Shown piece by piece: positions 26,197 through 34,813 of a stretch of 64,000 bases of DNA (positions are counted from its first letter, which is position 1; each line of letters opens with the position of its first letter). Position numbers and translations under genes: made by a program. The stretch comes from Streptomyces sp. SID13031 (GTDB lineage Bacteria > Actinomycetota > Actinomycetes > Propionibacteriales > Kribbellaceae), in contig NZ_JAAGLV010000005.1 of assembly GCF_010548305.1 (NCBI RefSeq), positions 310,001 to 374,000 on the forward strand, read 5' to 3'. The notes below the pieces were generated by a model. It was not told the DNA's origin and did no database searches. It was given only the letters and a program-made list of their open reading frames with translations.

Positions 26197-26877
26197 CTAG
26201 TTTCCGGCTGCCTGCTTGATGAGGTCTGCGACTACCTGGGGCTGGGAGACGTAGATCGCGTGGCTGCCGGCGGCTTCGACGACCGTGGCGCCTGCGCGCT
26301 CTGACATGGCGCGCTGGGCCGGCGGGGGAATCATCCGGTCGTCGGTGGCGACCAGGTACCAGCTCGGCTTGACTCGCCAGGCCGGCTCGCTGATCGCTCC
26401 GCCGAGGGCGTCCACGCCCCACGGGACCTGGGCGTCGGCCATGAAGGCGGCGAGGTTCTTCGGCAGGTCGGCGGCGAAGGAGTCGGCGAACTTGTCGCGG
26501 TCCAGGAAGAGGAAACCGTCCGCGGGCGGCAGGATCGGCGGGACGGGTGCGCCCGGCGCCGGGTCGGAGACCAGCGTGCCGACCGACTCGCCCTTGTCCG
26601 GCGCGAACGCGGCGATATAGCCGAGGGCCGCGACCTTCTCGTGCGTACCCGCTTCGGTGATGACGGCGCCACCGTACGAGTGCCCGACCAGCAGGGTCGG
26701 GCCGTCCTGGCTGTCGAGCACCCTGTTGGTGACGGCGACGTCGTCGGCCAGGGACAGCGTCGGGTTCTGGACGATGCTGACGTGGTAGCCGTCCTCGACC
26801 AGCAGGTCGTACACACCCTGCCAGCCCGAACCGTCGACGAAGCCGCCGTGGACGAGGACGACGTTGCGAATGGTCAT
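26197..26877 (-). CDS. Alpha/beta hydrolase (EstC-like)
   Basis: A 226-residue soluble hydrolase. The oxyanion stretch VLVHGGFVDGSGW is at the N-terminus, the nucleophile elbow GHSYGG is near residue 81, and the catalytic Asp and His lie in ATDDRMIPP and AAGSHAIYVSQP. The pattern is that of small esterases/lactonases related to EstC and plant hydroxynitrile-lyase-like enzymes. The ATG at 26877 has GAAGGAG at a normal distance. Its substrate is unknown and it appears monocistronic. Confidence 0.88.
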   Translation of the reverse strand: MTIRNVVLVHGGFVDGSGWQGVYDLLVEDGYHVSIVQNPTLSLADDVAVTNRVLDSQDGPTLLVGHSYGGAVITEAGTHEKVAALGYIAAFAPDKGESVGTLVSDPAPGAPVPPILPPADGFLFLDRDKFADSFAADLPKNLAAFMADAQVPWGVDALGGAISEPAWRVKPSWYLVATDDRMIPPPAQRAMSERAGATVVEAAGSHAIYVSQPQVVADLIKQAAGN

Positions 26878-27179
26878 GATCACTTCTCCTTCGATGAACC
26901 GGAACTCGGTACCTCGAAGGTAGGTTCGCAACGCCGCTCACCGCTTACGTCATCTGACTGAGTCACCGACAGTGTCCCAACGGCTACCGGCCAGCCCCGG
27001 CCGCATGCCATCACCTCCCACCGCCAACTAAAAGACCACCCCGCCTGACATTCTCGCAAATTGGATGGCCGCGACAATCCACCATCCCAGCCTCTTGATT
27101 CATTAGCGTGAGCCCTCGCCAACGGACGCCTCAATCGTCTACAGTCCGGGATCTGACCAGACCGAGCCGTGGGGGGACC
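26878..27179. other. Divergent intergenic region
   Basis: About 300 bases between the hydrolase and a divergent small gene, of lower G+C than the flanks. Promoters for both are expected here. I see no strong repeat or operator. Confidence 0.4.
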
Positions 27180-27551
27180 ATGGATTACGAGGCAGACTTC
27201 AAGAACACCATCCGGGAGACCATAGGGGCCATGCAATCCCGGAATAAGGCCATGATCAGCCCTAAGGTGAACGGAGTTCCCTATACCGGCTGGCGGGTGG
27301 ACTCCCGGAACAAGAACACCGAGAAGGGGAGCCACGCCGGCTGGCACGAGGAGTACTGGGAGCAGGCTGTGACCGTGCTCCTTCCTGACGGCACCTTCAA
27401 AGAGGTCGGATCCTGGTCCTCCGAGGATTCACAAGGAAAGAAGGAGGGAGCCGAGTTCGTCTACGACCGGGCCCTCAGCTATTTCGTCGGCAACAAAGGC
27501 AAGCCATTCGCGGAGTGGAAAGCCAAATTGGAACGCCTTCCCTACCAGTAA
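27180..27551 (+). CDS. Hypothetical protein, 123 residues
   Basis: Unrecognised soluble protein starting MDYEADFKNT, with a GGGGGG run just before the ATG. It is rich in charged and aromatic residues (GWRVDSRNKNTEKG, GWHEEYWEQAVTVLLPDG, KKEGAEFVYDRAL), has no signal peptide or TM segment and no obvious motif. Codon use is less G+C-biased than in neighbouring genes, which may mean recent acquisition. It lies upstream of a broken oxidoreductase gene on the other strand. I cannot assign a function. Confidence 0.6.
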   Translation: MDYEADFKNTIRETIGAMQSRNKAMISPKVNGVPYTGWRVDSRNKNTEKGSHAGWHEEYWEQAVTVLLPDGTFKEVGSWSSEDSQGKKEGAEFVYDRALSYFVGNKGKPFAEWKAKLERLPYQ

Positions 27552-27608
27552 TCGCGACTGACGATTCGCCCTCGATGACGTGGCTGCTGATTCACTGGCC
27601 GCTGAGCG

Positions 27609-28037
27609 CTATTTAGAGCGGATGTTGTGATTGCGGGCGAACAGGTTGCCGGGGTCGTACTGGTGCTTGATCGCCGCGAGGCGGTGATAGGTCTCAGGTG
27701 GGTAGATCGTGGCGACTCTCCCACCGACCCGTACGGCGTGCTGTTCCTTGTCGACGATTTCCACGTCCGCAAGCTTGCTGAGGTCGATCACGACGCCACC
27801 ATCGTTGGTACCGAAGCCCGCGAACGCGTGGCCTCCGCCTCGTACAGACAACGGCAACTCCACGCTGCCGGCAAACCTGACGCCAACCTGTACGTCCCCA
27901 ACACTCTCGGGCCGCAGCACATAGGCCGGACTACCCGAAACCAACACCGACCCACTGACCGACTCGTACTCCGCCGCCCCCGGTTCGACGATGTCGCCGC
28001 CGAAACTCTGGCGAAGTGTCTCCACTGGTGAGCTCAT
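27609..28037 (-). pseudogene. BBE-type FAD-linked oxidoreductase remnant with internal deletion
   Basis: The reading frame of 142 codons joins the two ends of a protein that is normally about 450-480 residues. The first 100 residues are the start of the FAD-binding (PCMH) domain (LRPESVGDVQVGVRFA, SVRGGGHAFAGFG, VIDLSKLADVEI). After RVGGRVAT the sequence jumps to the C-terminal berberine-bridge motif YHRLAAIKHQYDPGNLFARN. Roughly 320 residues are missing, including most of the substrate-binding domain, so the product cannot be a working oxidoreductase although the frame is open. Confidence 0.85.
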
Positions 28038-28134
28038 ACCATTACTCCCGTCGCGCGATGCTCGGACGCACACCCGACGAAACCGCCCCACCATTTGTGA
28101 CCTCACCCAGACGGCGAGCCTCAGGCGCTGCTCC

Positions 28135-28539
28135 TCATCCCTTCGGCTCGTCGACCAGCCGTCGGTGCAACTCGGTGGTGAGGGCGTGAATCTCGCGAGT
28201 CAGCTGGGTGTTCGTCTTGAGCTCCAGTTCCGTCTCGTTGAAGTCGTGGTCGGCCTTCGCTTGCTGGAAAGCGGCCTGCCGGTTCTGCCCGATCATCACG
28301 AAGGTGGACAAGAAGATCGCCTCGAGCGAAACGATCAGGGTCAAAGTCGGCCAGGGACTGGACTCGATGAGCAGCATCCAGACCGCGAACACCACGACGT
28401 GGACGTAGACGAACCCCATCGAGCCGGCGAAAGCAGTGATGGCGTCCGCTATCCGCACCTGCACGTCAGCGGCACGCTCCGCCTCGTGAGCCAGAACCAC
28501 TGGGTGATGCGGGCGACTGTTCGTCGATTCGGACTGCAC
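28135..28539 (-). CDS. DUF1003-family two-TM membrane protein
   Basis: A 134-residue protein with the DUF1003 signature: RIADAITAFAGSMGFVYVHV, a first TM helix, then LTLIVSLEAIFLSTFVMIGQNRQ with the second TM helix, and a charged C-terminal coiled coil. The function of the family is unknown. The GTG at 28539 is chosen because GGAGG lies 5-6 bases upstream; a longer frame to 28665 has no conserved sequence. It ends 98 bases from the FAD-oxidoreductase remnant. Confidence 0.85.
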   Translation of the reverse strand: MQSESTNSRPHHPVVLAHEAERAADVQVRIADAITAFAGSMGFVYVHVVVFAVWMLLIESSPWPTLTLIVSLEAIFLSTFVMIGQNRQAAFQQAKADHDFNETELELKTNTQLTREIHALTTELHRRLVDEPKG

Positions 28540-28946
28540 GGGACCTCCAGAGCACGTCGGATGCGGCCTCCAGCCATGGACAGGCAAGGATTCCACGCTC
28601 GAACCCGACGGTAGCGCCACAGCGGCCCCGCCGAGTACGACGGTGCGGGTAATTGCCAAGAGCAACCATCAAACGTTCGTTCCCAGGCAGCGAATTCGCA
28701 CTGAAGCCACCCGTCGGGTTTTTCGAGACGATTGAGTCCGCTCTGCCGGTTTCGACGCGTTGGGCCGGGGGTAGGTCGGGAGAAGTCGGAGGATTTGAAG
28801 GACTCGGGGACTGGACTGGGAGGGAACCCTTGTCAACGCCTCACCCGTCGGCACGAGCTGCCGACGACCGATTGCCCATGGTGCCCGCTGACGGGCGGTC
28901 CGATTCCCTCGAGGAGCTGCCTTTCCGAGCCGGATAGCGAAGCCCG
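28540..28946. other. Divergent intergenic region upstream of the NO operon
   Basis: About 400 bases without a supported gene. It holds a 7-base stem-loop (GTCGGCA, 28847-28853, with its complement at 28859-28865) about 80 bases before the flavohaemoglobin start. It should contain the promoter of the haemoglobin-NOS operon. I could not recognise an NsrR or similar NO-responsive site. Confidence 0.4.
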
Positions 28947-30248
28947 ATGGATGCACACGCCCTGCAACACAGCTGGGACCGGGTCACGGAGCACGGCGAA
29001 AAGGTCCCGCTGTACTTCTACTCGCACCTCTTCGTGTCCCATCCCGAGGTTCGGCCGATGTTCCCGCTCTCCATGTCGAACCAACGGGACAAGTTCGTCG
29101 GCGCGCTCGGCAGGATCGTCAGCCACGCCGAGCAGATCGACAAGGATGCGGCCTTCCTGCAACACCTCGGCCGGGACCACCGCAAGTACGCCGTCGTCGC
29201 GGACCATTACAACGCTGTCGGCGCCTCGCTGTGCGCAACCCTGATGCATTTCCTCGGCTCCGAGTGGGACGAGGAGCTCGCCGTGCACTGGACCGCGGCC
29301 TATCAGGTGGTCGCGCGGATCATGGTCGAGGCGGCGGAGACATCCTCCGAGTCCAGTCCTGACTGGTGGGATGCCGACGTGGTCTTTGCCGAGCGGCGGA
29401 CCATGGACCTCACCCTGCTGACGGTCCGCCCCAGGCGCGCGTTCCAGTTCCGCCCTGGCCAGTCGGTGTCCATGGAGATCCCCCAACGCCCCCGGCAGTG
29501 GCGATACTTCAGCCCTGCCAACGCTCCGCGCCAGGACGGCACTATCGATCTGCAGGTGCAACAGGTCGACGGCGGCCAGGTGAGTCCGACGGTGGTGCGG
29601 TCCCTGAGGGCCGGCGACATCGTGAAGCTGGGGGCGCCGGTCGGCGAACGGCTGACCCGGCGGGAAGGCGACCGGAGGGAGTTGCTGTTGGTCGCCGGAG
29701 GAACGGGTCTCGCTCCGCTCCTGGCTGTCCTGGAGCAGATCGACCAAGAGTGGCAACGATTGCATATCGGCCCCCTGGTCCACCTGCTCCACGGGGTACG
29801 GATGCCCTGGCACCTCTACGACCGCCCGCGGTTGCGAGACCTGGCCAAGAAACGGCCTTGGTTCCAGTACACGGAGGTTGTGTCCGACGACCCGTCCTAT
29901 CCCGGGACGCGCGGGAAGGTCGGTACGGTCGCAGCCCGGCAGGTGCTGTCCGGGCGTACGGCGATGGTGTGCGGTGGCCCGCAGATGGTCGCGCACACGC
30001 TGGAGCAGCTGGCCGCCGCCGGCATGCGCCCCGAGCACATCAAGTACGAGCACTTCTACTACGCAGCCGCGGGCGAGCACGCCGCCGGGCCGGCGCTACC
30101 AGGTCAGGGGACAGCAAGTGACGATCACCAACCGCCGACACCGCTCTCCACATCAGACACCTCGCTCGATCCGGGAAGAGACCTTCCGGCGGCGGATGCG
30201 TGGCCTCGACGCGGGCAAGGTCTACGGGTACCTCGATCTGCTCGCTGA
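28947..30248 (+). CDS. Flavohaemoglobin-like protein (globin + FAD/NAD reductase)
   Basis: A 433-residue fusion. The globin domain (about 1-135) keeps a B10-type Tyr (PLYFYSHLF) and the proximal His in LGRDHRKYAV. The ferredoxin-reductase part has the flavin motif RQWRYFSPAN, the NAD-binding LLVAGGTGLAPLLA and the terminal VCGGPQMVAHTLEQL. Flavohaemoglobins turn NO plus O2 into nitrate, and the reductase could also pass electrons to another haem protein. The family normally ends at about KYEHFYYA; here the frame runs on for some 60 residues, 44 of them overlapping the next gene. It is first in an operon ending with a nitric oxide synthase, so NO removal or electron supply to that enzyme is likely. 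Confidence 0.9.
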   Translation: MDAHALQHSWDRVTEHGEKVPLYFYSHLFVSHPEVRPMFPLSMSNQRDKFVGALGRIVSHAEQIDKDAAFLQHLGRDHRKYAVVADHYNAVGASLCATLMHFLGSEWDEELAVHWTAAYQVVARIMVEAAETSSESSPDWWDADVVFAERRTMDLTLLTVRPRRAFQFRPGQSVSMEIPQRPRQWRYFSPANAPRQDGTIDLQVQQVDGGQVSPTVVRSLRAGDIVKLGAPVGERLTRREGDRRELLLVAGGTGLAPLLAVLEQIDQEWQRLHIGPLVHLLHGVRMPWHLYDRPRLRDLAKKRPWFQYTEVVSDDPSYPGTRGKVGTVAARQVLSGRTAMVCGGPQMVAHTLEQLAAAGMRPEHIKYEHFYYAAAGEHAAGPALPGQGTASDDHQPPTPLSTSDTSLDPGRDLPAADAWPRRGQGLRVPRSAR

Positions 30249-30720
30249 CCAGGTACAGGCCACGGAGCGAGAGCTCAACGAGAGCAGGGCCAAGAACGAA
30301 CGCCTCCAGGCCGAGCTGCAGCGCGGGCGGGCCGAGCTGCAGCGCAAGCAGGCGGAGCTTGACCACTACGAGCAGGCCGGCGACCGGGTGAACGAACAGG
30401 TCGTCCAGATGTTCAGCCAAGCACAGCTCGTGGTCGAGGAGATGGTCCAGGACGTCAGCCGGGACGCTCGCGAGCGCATCGGCCAGGCGCGCGCCCACGA
30501 ACGCCAGATCGTCGCGGAGGCCATGGACACGGCCGGGCAGCAGGTTCGTTCGTACGCACAGACGGCCCAGGCGCAGATGCAGTCGATCGTGAACTCGTTC
30601 GCCACCGAGGTCGACCAGCTCGGCTCCACGCCCCTGGCCGAGGAACCAGGTTCGGCGGGTGCCCCTTTGTCCGACCGTCCCAAGGGGTGGCCGAGCGGTT
30701 TCGGTATCGGGCCTGCCTGA
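30118..30720 (+). CDS. DivIVA-like coiled-coil protein
   Basis: A 200-residue protein. A basic N-terminus leads into ETFRRRMRGLDAGKVYGYLDLLADQV, which resembles the membrane-curvature-sensing DivIVA N-terminal box. A long coiled coil follows (repeating LQAELQRGRAELQRKQAEL), with further helices to residue 175 and a disordered tail. DivIVA-like proteins gather others at poles or membranes. GTG 30118 has AGGGG upstream. The gene begins inside the 3' end of the flavohaemoglobin frame, and its stop is one base from the NOS start, so it is embedded between two NO-handling enzymes and may position them. That role is inference. Confidence 0.75.
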   Translation: MTITNRRHRSPHQTPRSIREETFRRRMRGLDAGKVYGYLDLLADQVQATERELNESRAKNERLQAELQRGRAELQRKQAELDHYEQAGDRVNEQVVQMFSQAQLVVEEMVQDVSRDARERIGQARAHERQIVAEAMDTAGQQVRSYAQTAQAQMQSIVNSFATEVDQLGSTPLAEEPGSAGAPLSDRPKGWPSGFGIGPA

Positions 30721-30721
30721 C

Positions 30722-31969
30722 ATGGGGTCGTGGCGCAGGACCTCCCGGACCGGCCGGCGGGCGTCACCAGGTCCCGGGAGGGTCCGGGCTAGGGTCGACC
30801 ACCTGGTAGGCGGGCCCGTTGCCGAACGAAGTACCGGAAGTGCCGACACGGAGCCGGTTCGGGCCGCGGCCGAGCAGTTCCTCAAACTCTTCCATGCCGA
30901 GAACCCCCAGGCCGGGTCGATCGGGCCACGGATCGCCGAGGTGGGACGCGAGATCGACCGCACCGGGACCTACTGGCACACCACCGACGAGCTGACCTTC
31001 GGCGCCCGCGTCGCCTGGCGCAACAACGCACGCTGCATCGGACGGCTGTACTGGCACAGCCTGCAGGTGCGCGATCTGAGGACCGTCTCCGACGCCGGCG
31101 ACGTCGCCGCGCAGTGCTTCGACCACCTGCGCGTAGCCCACAACGACGGCAAGATCCGACCGATGATCAGCGTGTTCTCCCCCGAGACGCCGACCAGGCC
31201 CGCCCCCAGGATCTGGAACGAGCAACTCATCCGGTACGCCGGGTACGAGCAGCCGGACGGTCGAGTCCTCGGGGACCCCCGCTACCGAACTTTCACCAGC
31301 GAACTCATCCAGCGCGGGTGGCGGCCGCCCGAACTCCCGGGAGCCTTCGATGTGCTCCCGCTCGTCGTGGAGACCGTCGAGGAGGGACCGCGGGTGTTCC
31401 AGCTCCCCGGCCAGGCGGTACACGAGGTCCCGCTCGAGCACCCCGAGCTGGGGTGGTTCGCCGACTTGGGCATGCGGTGGCACGCGGTCCCGGTGATCAG
31501 CAACAACCGGCTGGAGATCGGCGGCGTCTCCTACCCCACTGCGCCCTTCAACGGCTGGTACATGGGCACGGAGATCGGCGCCCGCAACCTGGCCGACAAC
31601 GACCGGTACGACCTGGTCCCCGAGGTCGCGGAGCGGATGGGCCTCGACACCTCGACCGAGTCAACCCTGTGGCGAGACCGGGCCCTGGTCGAGATCAACC
31701 GTGCGGTACTGCACTCGTTCCACCTGAACAACGTGAGCATCACCGACCACCACACCGAGTCCCGCAGATTCCTCACCCACCTGGAACGAGAAGAACGAGC
31801 AGGCCGCCGCTGCCCCACCGACTGGACCTGGATCGTCCCACCGCTGTCCGGCTCGCAGACCCCGGTCTTCCACCGCCACTACAACACCACCCCCCAACTC
31901 CCCAACTTCTTCACCGACACCGAAGCCACCCACCGAGCCCTCCAGGGCGGTCCGCCCGCATTCCGCTGA
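30722..31969 (+). CDS. nos: Bacterial nitric oxide synthase, oxygenase domain
   Basis: Makes NO from arginine via N-hydroxyarginine. The 415-residue protein is a NOS oxygenase domain only, without reductase, as usual in bacteria. The haem-ligand Cys105 is in WRNNARCIGRLYW. Substrate and pterin contacts are in GWYMGTEIGARNLAD (the Trp and active-site Glu region) and the conserved HTESRRFL block. The C-terminus ends with PPLSGSQTPVFHRHY. The ATG at 30722 follows the coiled-coil gene stop by one base; the first 35 residues are not conserved, so a later start is possible. The co-transcribed flavohaemoglobin could act as its reductase, detoxify NO, or both. Confidence 0.95.
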   Translation: MGSWRRTSRTGRRASPGPGRVRARVDHLVGGPVAERSTGSADTEPVRAAAEQFLKLFHAENPQAGSIGPRIAEVGREIDRTGTYWHTTDELTFGARVAWRNNARCIGRLYWHSLQVRDLRTVSDAGDVAAQCFDHLRVAHNDGKIRPMISVFSPETPTRPAPRIWNEQLIRYAGYEQPDGRVLGDPRYRTFTSELIQRGWRPPELPGAFDVLPLVVETVEEGPRVFQLPGQAVHEVPLEHPELGWFADLGMRWHAVPVISNNRLEIGGVSYPTAPFNGWYMGTEIGARNLADNDRYDLVPEVAERMGLDTSTESTLWRDRALVEINRAVLHSFHLNNVSITDHHTESRRFLTHLEREERAGRRCPTDWTWIVPPLSGSQTPVFHRHYNTTPQLPNFFTDTEATHRALQGGPPAFR

Positions 31970-32026
31970 AACAGTGCGGTGCGCCCTTGTCAGAACGGTG
32001 TTTGTCTTGCTGATCCTTGCGTGAGT

Positions 32027-32047
32027 AGTCCGTGAGGGTTACGGACT
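32027..32047. other. Stem-loop upstream of the potassium importer gene
   Basis: A 7-base perfect stem (AGTCCGT and ACGGACT) with a 7-base loop lies 58 bases after the NOS stop and 29 bases before the transporter start. It could be a weak terminator for the NO operon or a leader structure. Confidence 0.45.
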
Positions 32048-32076
32048 GAGGCAGGCTCAGGGCTGAGAGTGGATGC

Positions 32077-33909
32077 GTGACGGACGCTGAGGACGACAGG
32101 CATCGGCTCGGTGTGCTGGGCGGCCTCGCGGCCCTCTCGCTGGACGCGATGGCGTCTGTGGCCTACGGGCCCGAGGCGATCGTGCTCGTGCTCGCACTCG
32201 GCGGCGGGGCTGCGATCGGTCTGACTCTGCCGGTCACGATCGCCATCGCAGTGCTGCTGCTCGTCCTGGTGCTGTCCTACCGGCAGGTGATCGCCGCCTT
32301 CCCCGAGGGCGGCGGCGCGTACGGCGTGGCGAAGAAGTACCTCGGCCGCCGGGCAAGCCTGGTCGCCGGCGCGTCGCTGGTGATCGACTACGTCCTGAAC
32401 GTCGCCGTCTCCGTGGCCGCCGGGGTGGCCGCACTGACCTCGGCCGTTCCCGCCCTGTACGGCTACCGGGTCTGGCTGGCGCTCGGCGTACTGGCACTTG
32501 TCACTGCGGTGAACCTGCGTGGGGTCGCCAACAGCGCGCGGATGTTCATCGTTCCCACCGCGGTCTTCGTGGCCGCCATCCTGACCGTGATCCTGGCCGG
32601 TCTGTTCCGCGAGGGCCCGGCGGCGGTCGCCACCGGAAGCGCGGAGCAGGCCGGTCAGGTTCATACCATCGGACTTTTGCTGTTGCTGAAGGCCTTCGCC
32701 AACGGCTGCGCGGCCCTCACCGGTGTCGAGGCGATCGCCAACGCGGTCCCGTCGTTCCGCAAGCCCCGGGTCGTCCGGGCCCAACGCGCCGAACTGACAC
32801 TCGGCGTCCTGCTCGCGGTGATGCTGATCGGACTGGCCGTCCTGATCAAGCGTTTCGAGATCAAGCCGGTCGAAGGCGTCACCGTCCTCTCCCAGCTCGC
32901 CGACGCCTCACTCGGCCATGGCGTCGGCTACTTCATCGTGCAGTTCTCCACCGTGATCCTGCTGGCGCTGGCGGCGAACACCTCGTACGGCGGCCTGCCG
33001 GTCCTGGCCCAGTTGCTGGCGAAAGACCACTTCCTCCCGCACGTGTTCACGCTTCGCGCCCAGCGTCGCGTCTACCGCTACGGCATCGGCTTCCTGACCG
33101 TGGTCTCGGCGATCCTGCTGATCGCGGCCCGCGGCGACATGAACACTCTGGTACCGCTGTTCGCGATCGGGGTTTTTGTCGGCTTCACCCTGTCCCAGGC
33201 CGGCATGGTCCGGCACTGGTGGAGCAAACGCCCCGACGGCTGGCAGCTCAAGCTTGCCTTGAATGGCTTCGGAGCCCTGCTCACCGCTGTGGCCGCCGTC
33301 GTCGTGACAGCAACCAAGTTCACCTCGGGCGCCTGGCTGATCGTGGTCGCCCTGCCACTCCTCGTCCTGCTGATGGAAGCGGTGAACCGCAGCTACCGCC
33401 GGATCGGCCAACGCCTCGAACTGGGCCGGATCCCGGACAAACCCAGCACTCGGCGGTCGCGCATCGTCGTACCGGTACACGCCGTCAGCAAGCTCACCCG
33501 CGAAGCCCTGTCCGTCGCCAAGGGCCTCGGCCACGATGTCGTCGCGGTGCACGCAGTGAACACCAGCGACCCGGACGACGTCGCCGCCTTCGTACGACTC
33601 CTCGACGACTGGGACAAGTGGCACCCGGGAGTCCCACTGATCGCCCTGTACGACGAAGGCCGGCGGATCACCACCCCGATCATCACCTACATCCGGCACC
33701 TCGAGATCGATACCGTGTTCGTGGTGATCCCCGAGATCGAGCCGGAACATCTCTGGCAGCGGCTCCTGCAGAACAACCGCGGCGCCCTACTGGCGCACGC
33801 GCTGCGCAGGGACACCGACGCCGTCGTCTGCCGGCTCCGCTTCCGGATCCTGGACAACGACCCGAAGGCCGAAACCCCACCAACCCTGGTCTCCATCAGC
33901 CGAAGCTGA
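32077..33909 (+). CDS. KimA-like APC-family potassium importer
   Basis: A 610-residue membrane protein, the size of the KimA/YdaO family. About 12 TM helices span residues 10-440. The N-terminal block YGPEAIVLVLALGG and the FPEGGGAYGVAKKYLG loop are family hallmarks. The final 170 residues are a soluble UspA-like domain (RIVVPVHAVSKLTREAL, HDVVAVHAVNTSD). Relatives import K+ with protons and are inhibited by c-di-AMP. A generic amino-acid permease is the alternative, but the C-terminal domain argues for KimA. The GTG at 32077 is used. The 107-base leader is too short and unlike a ydaO riboswitch. Confidence 0.82.
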   Translation: MTDAEDDRHRLGVLGGLAALSLDAMASVAYGPEAIVLVLALGGGAAIGLTLPVTIAIAVLLLVLVLSYRQVIAAFPEGGGAYGVAKKYLGRRASLVAGASLVIDYVLNVAVSVAAGVAALTSAVPALYGYRVWLALGVLALVTAVNLRGVANSARMFIVPTAVFVAAILTVILAGLFREGPAAVATGSAEQAGQVHTIGLLLLLKAFANGCAALTGVEAIANAVPSFRKPRVVRAQRAELTLGVLLAVMLIGLAVLIKRFEIKPVEGVTVLSQLADASLGHGVGYFIVQFSTVILLALAANTSYGGLPVLAQLLAKDHFLPHVFTLRAQRRVYRYGIGFLTVVSAILLIAARGDMNTLVPLFAIGVFVGFTLSQAGMVRHWWSKRPDGWQLKLALNGFGALLTAVAAVVVTATKFTSGAWLIVVALPLLVLLMEAVNRSYRRIGQRLELGRIPDKPSTRRSRIVVPVHAVSKLTREALSVAKGLGHDVVAVHAVNTSDPDDVAAFVRLLDDWDKWHPGVPLIALYDEGRRITTPIITYIRHLEIDTVFVVIPEIEPEHLWQRLLQNNRGALLAHALRRDTDAVVCRLRFRILDNDPKAETPPTLVSISRS

Positions 33910-33992
33910 CCCGGGCGAGCCTGGCCCGTACCGCGGTCGCTGACCGCCAGATCTCGCGGTCCTATCACCAATCCCCACGAGGAATGAGTTCC

Positions 33993-34778
33993 ATGCCCTC
34001 GCCACAACTGTTGCGTGAGCTTGTCGGCGCGGCTGACAGCGTCGAACTGAAGTTCTGTCTGGCCGACGATCAGATCCGGCGGGCATCGACCGCTCTGCGG
34101 ATCGATCTGCGCAGCGCACGACCGCGGCGGATCTTCTACCTGGACACGCCCGATCTGGCCCTCAGCCGGGCCGGACTGATAGTTCGAGTCCGACGGATCC
34201 ACCGCTTCAAGGACGACGCGGTCATCAAACTGCGACCTGCCGCTCCTCGCCAGCTCGATGCCGACCTGCGGCGTCAGAAGGGCTTCAAGGTCGACGTGGA
34301 TGTGATGCCTGACCGATTCGTCTGCTCGGCTTCGTTGAAGAGCCGACCCACCGCCGGCGCGATCGCGCAGGCCATTGCCGGACGTCTCCCCTGGAGCGAC
34401 CTCTTCACCGCCGAACAGCGTCAGTTCTTCAGTACGCACGCACCGGCCGGACTCGCCCTCGACGACCTGACGGTTCTAGGCCCAGTTCTGGCGCTGAAGG
34501 AACGGCACAATATGCCGGGCCTGCCCTATCCGCTGACCGTGGACCTGTGGACGTACCCCACCGGTAGTCGCCTCCTCGAGATCTCGACCCGGGTGCCGCC
34601 ACACGCGGCATTCGCCGCGATGGCCGACTGGCGGGACTTCCTCGAAAGGCACCGCCTTCTCCCAGGCGGCAGCGAGGTGACCAAGACCCTGGCCACACTG
34701 CAAGCCTTCTCCAAGTCACCTGCCCGGGCCGTCCCACGGAGCAGCTACGTTTCTTTGCGGCCTGCGACTGGACACTGA
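33993..34778 (+). CDS. CYTH-like (triphosphate tunnel) domain protein
   Basis: A 261-residue soluble protein. The opening strand [11 protein letters not shown] corresponds to the ExExK strand of CYTH/TTM proteins, with only part of the motif kept. The following [25 protein letters not shown] and DAVIKLRPA match the family's beta strands with alternating charged residues. Such proteins bind or cleave triphosphates. ATG 33993 is chosen because GAGGA is about ten bases upstream; an ATG at 33984 abuts it. A much longer in-frame reading upstream lies inside the transporter gene and is rejected. Confidence 0.7.
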   Translation: MPSPQLLRELVGAADSVELKFCLADDQIRRASTALRIDLRSARPRRIFYLDTPDLALSRAGLIVRVRRIHRFKDDAVIKLRPAAPRQLDADLRRQKGFKVDVDVMPDRFVCSASLKSRPTAGAIAQAIAGRLPWSDLFTAEQRQFFSTHAPAGLALDDLTVLGPVLALKERHNMPGLPYPLTVDLWTYPTGSRLLEISTRVPPHAAFAAMADWRDFLERHRLLPGGSEVTKTLATLQAFSKSPARAVPRSSYVSLRPATGH

Positions 34779-34813
34779 GCGTCCTGAGAGGGATCGTGCA
34801 AGGGGAGACGCAG

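Noticed and set aside
33219..33992. Long N-terminal extension of the CYTH-protein frame
   Set aside because: It runs inside the potassium importer gene in another frame and has no conserved sequence; the start with a ribosome-binding site is at 33993.
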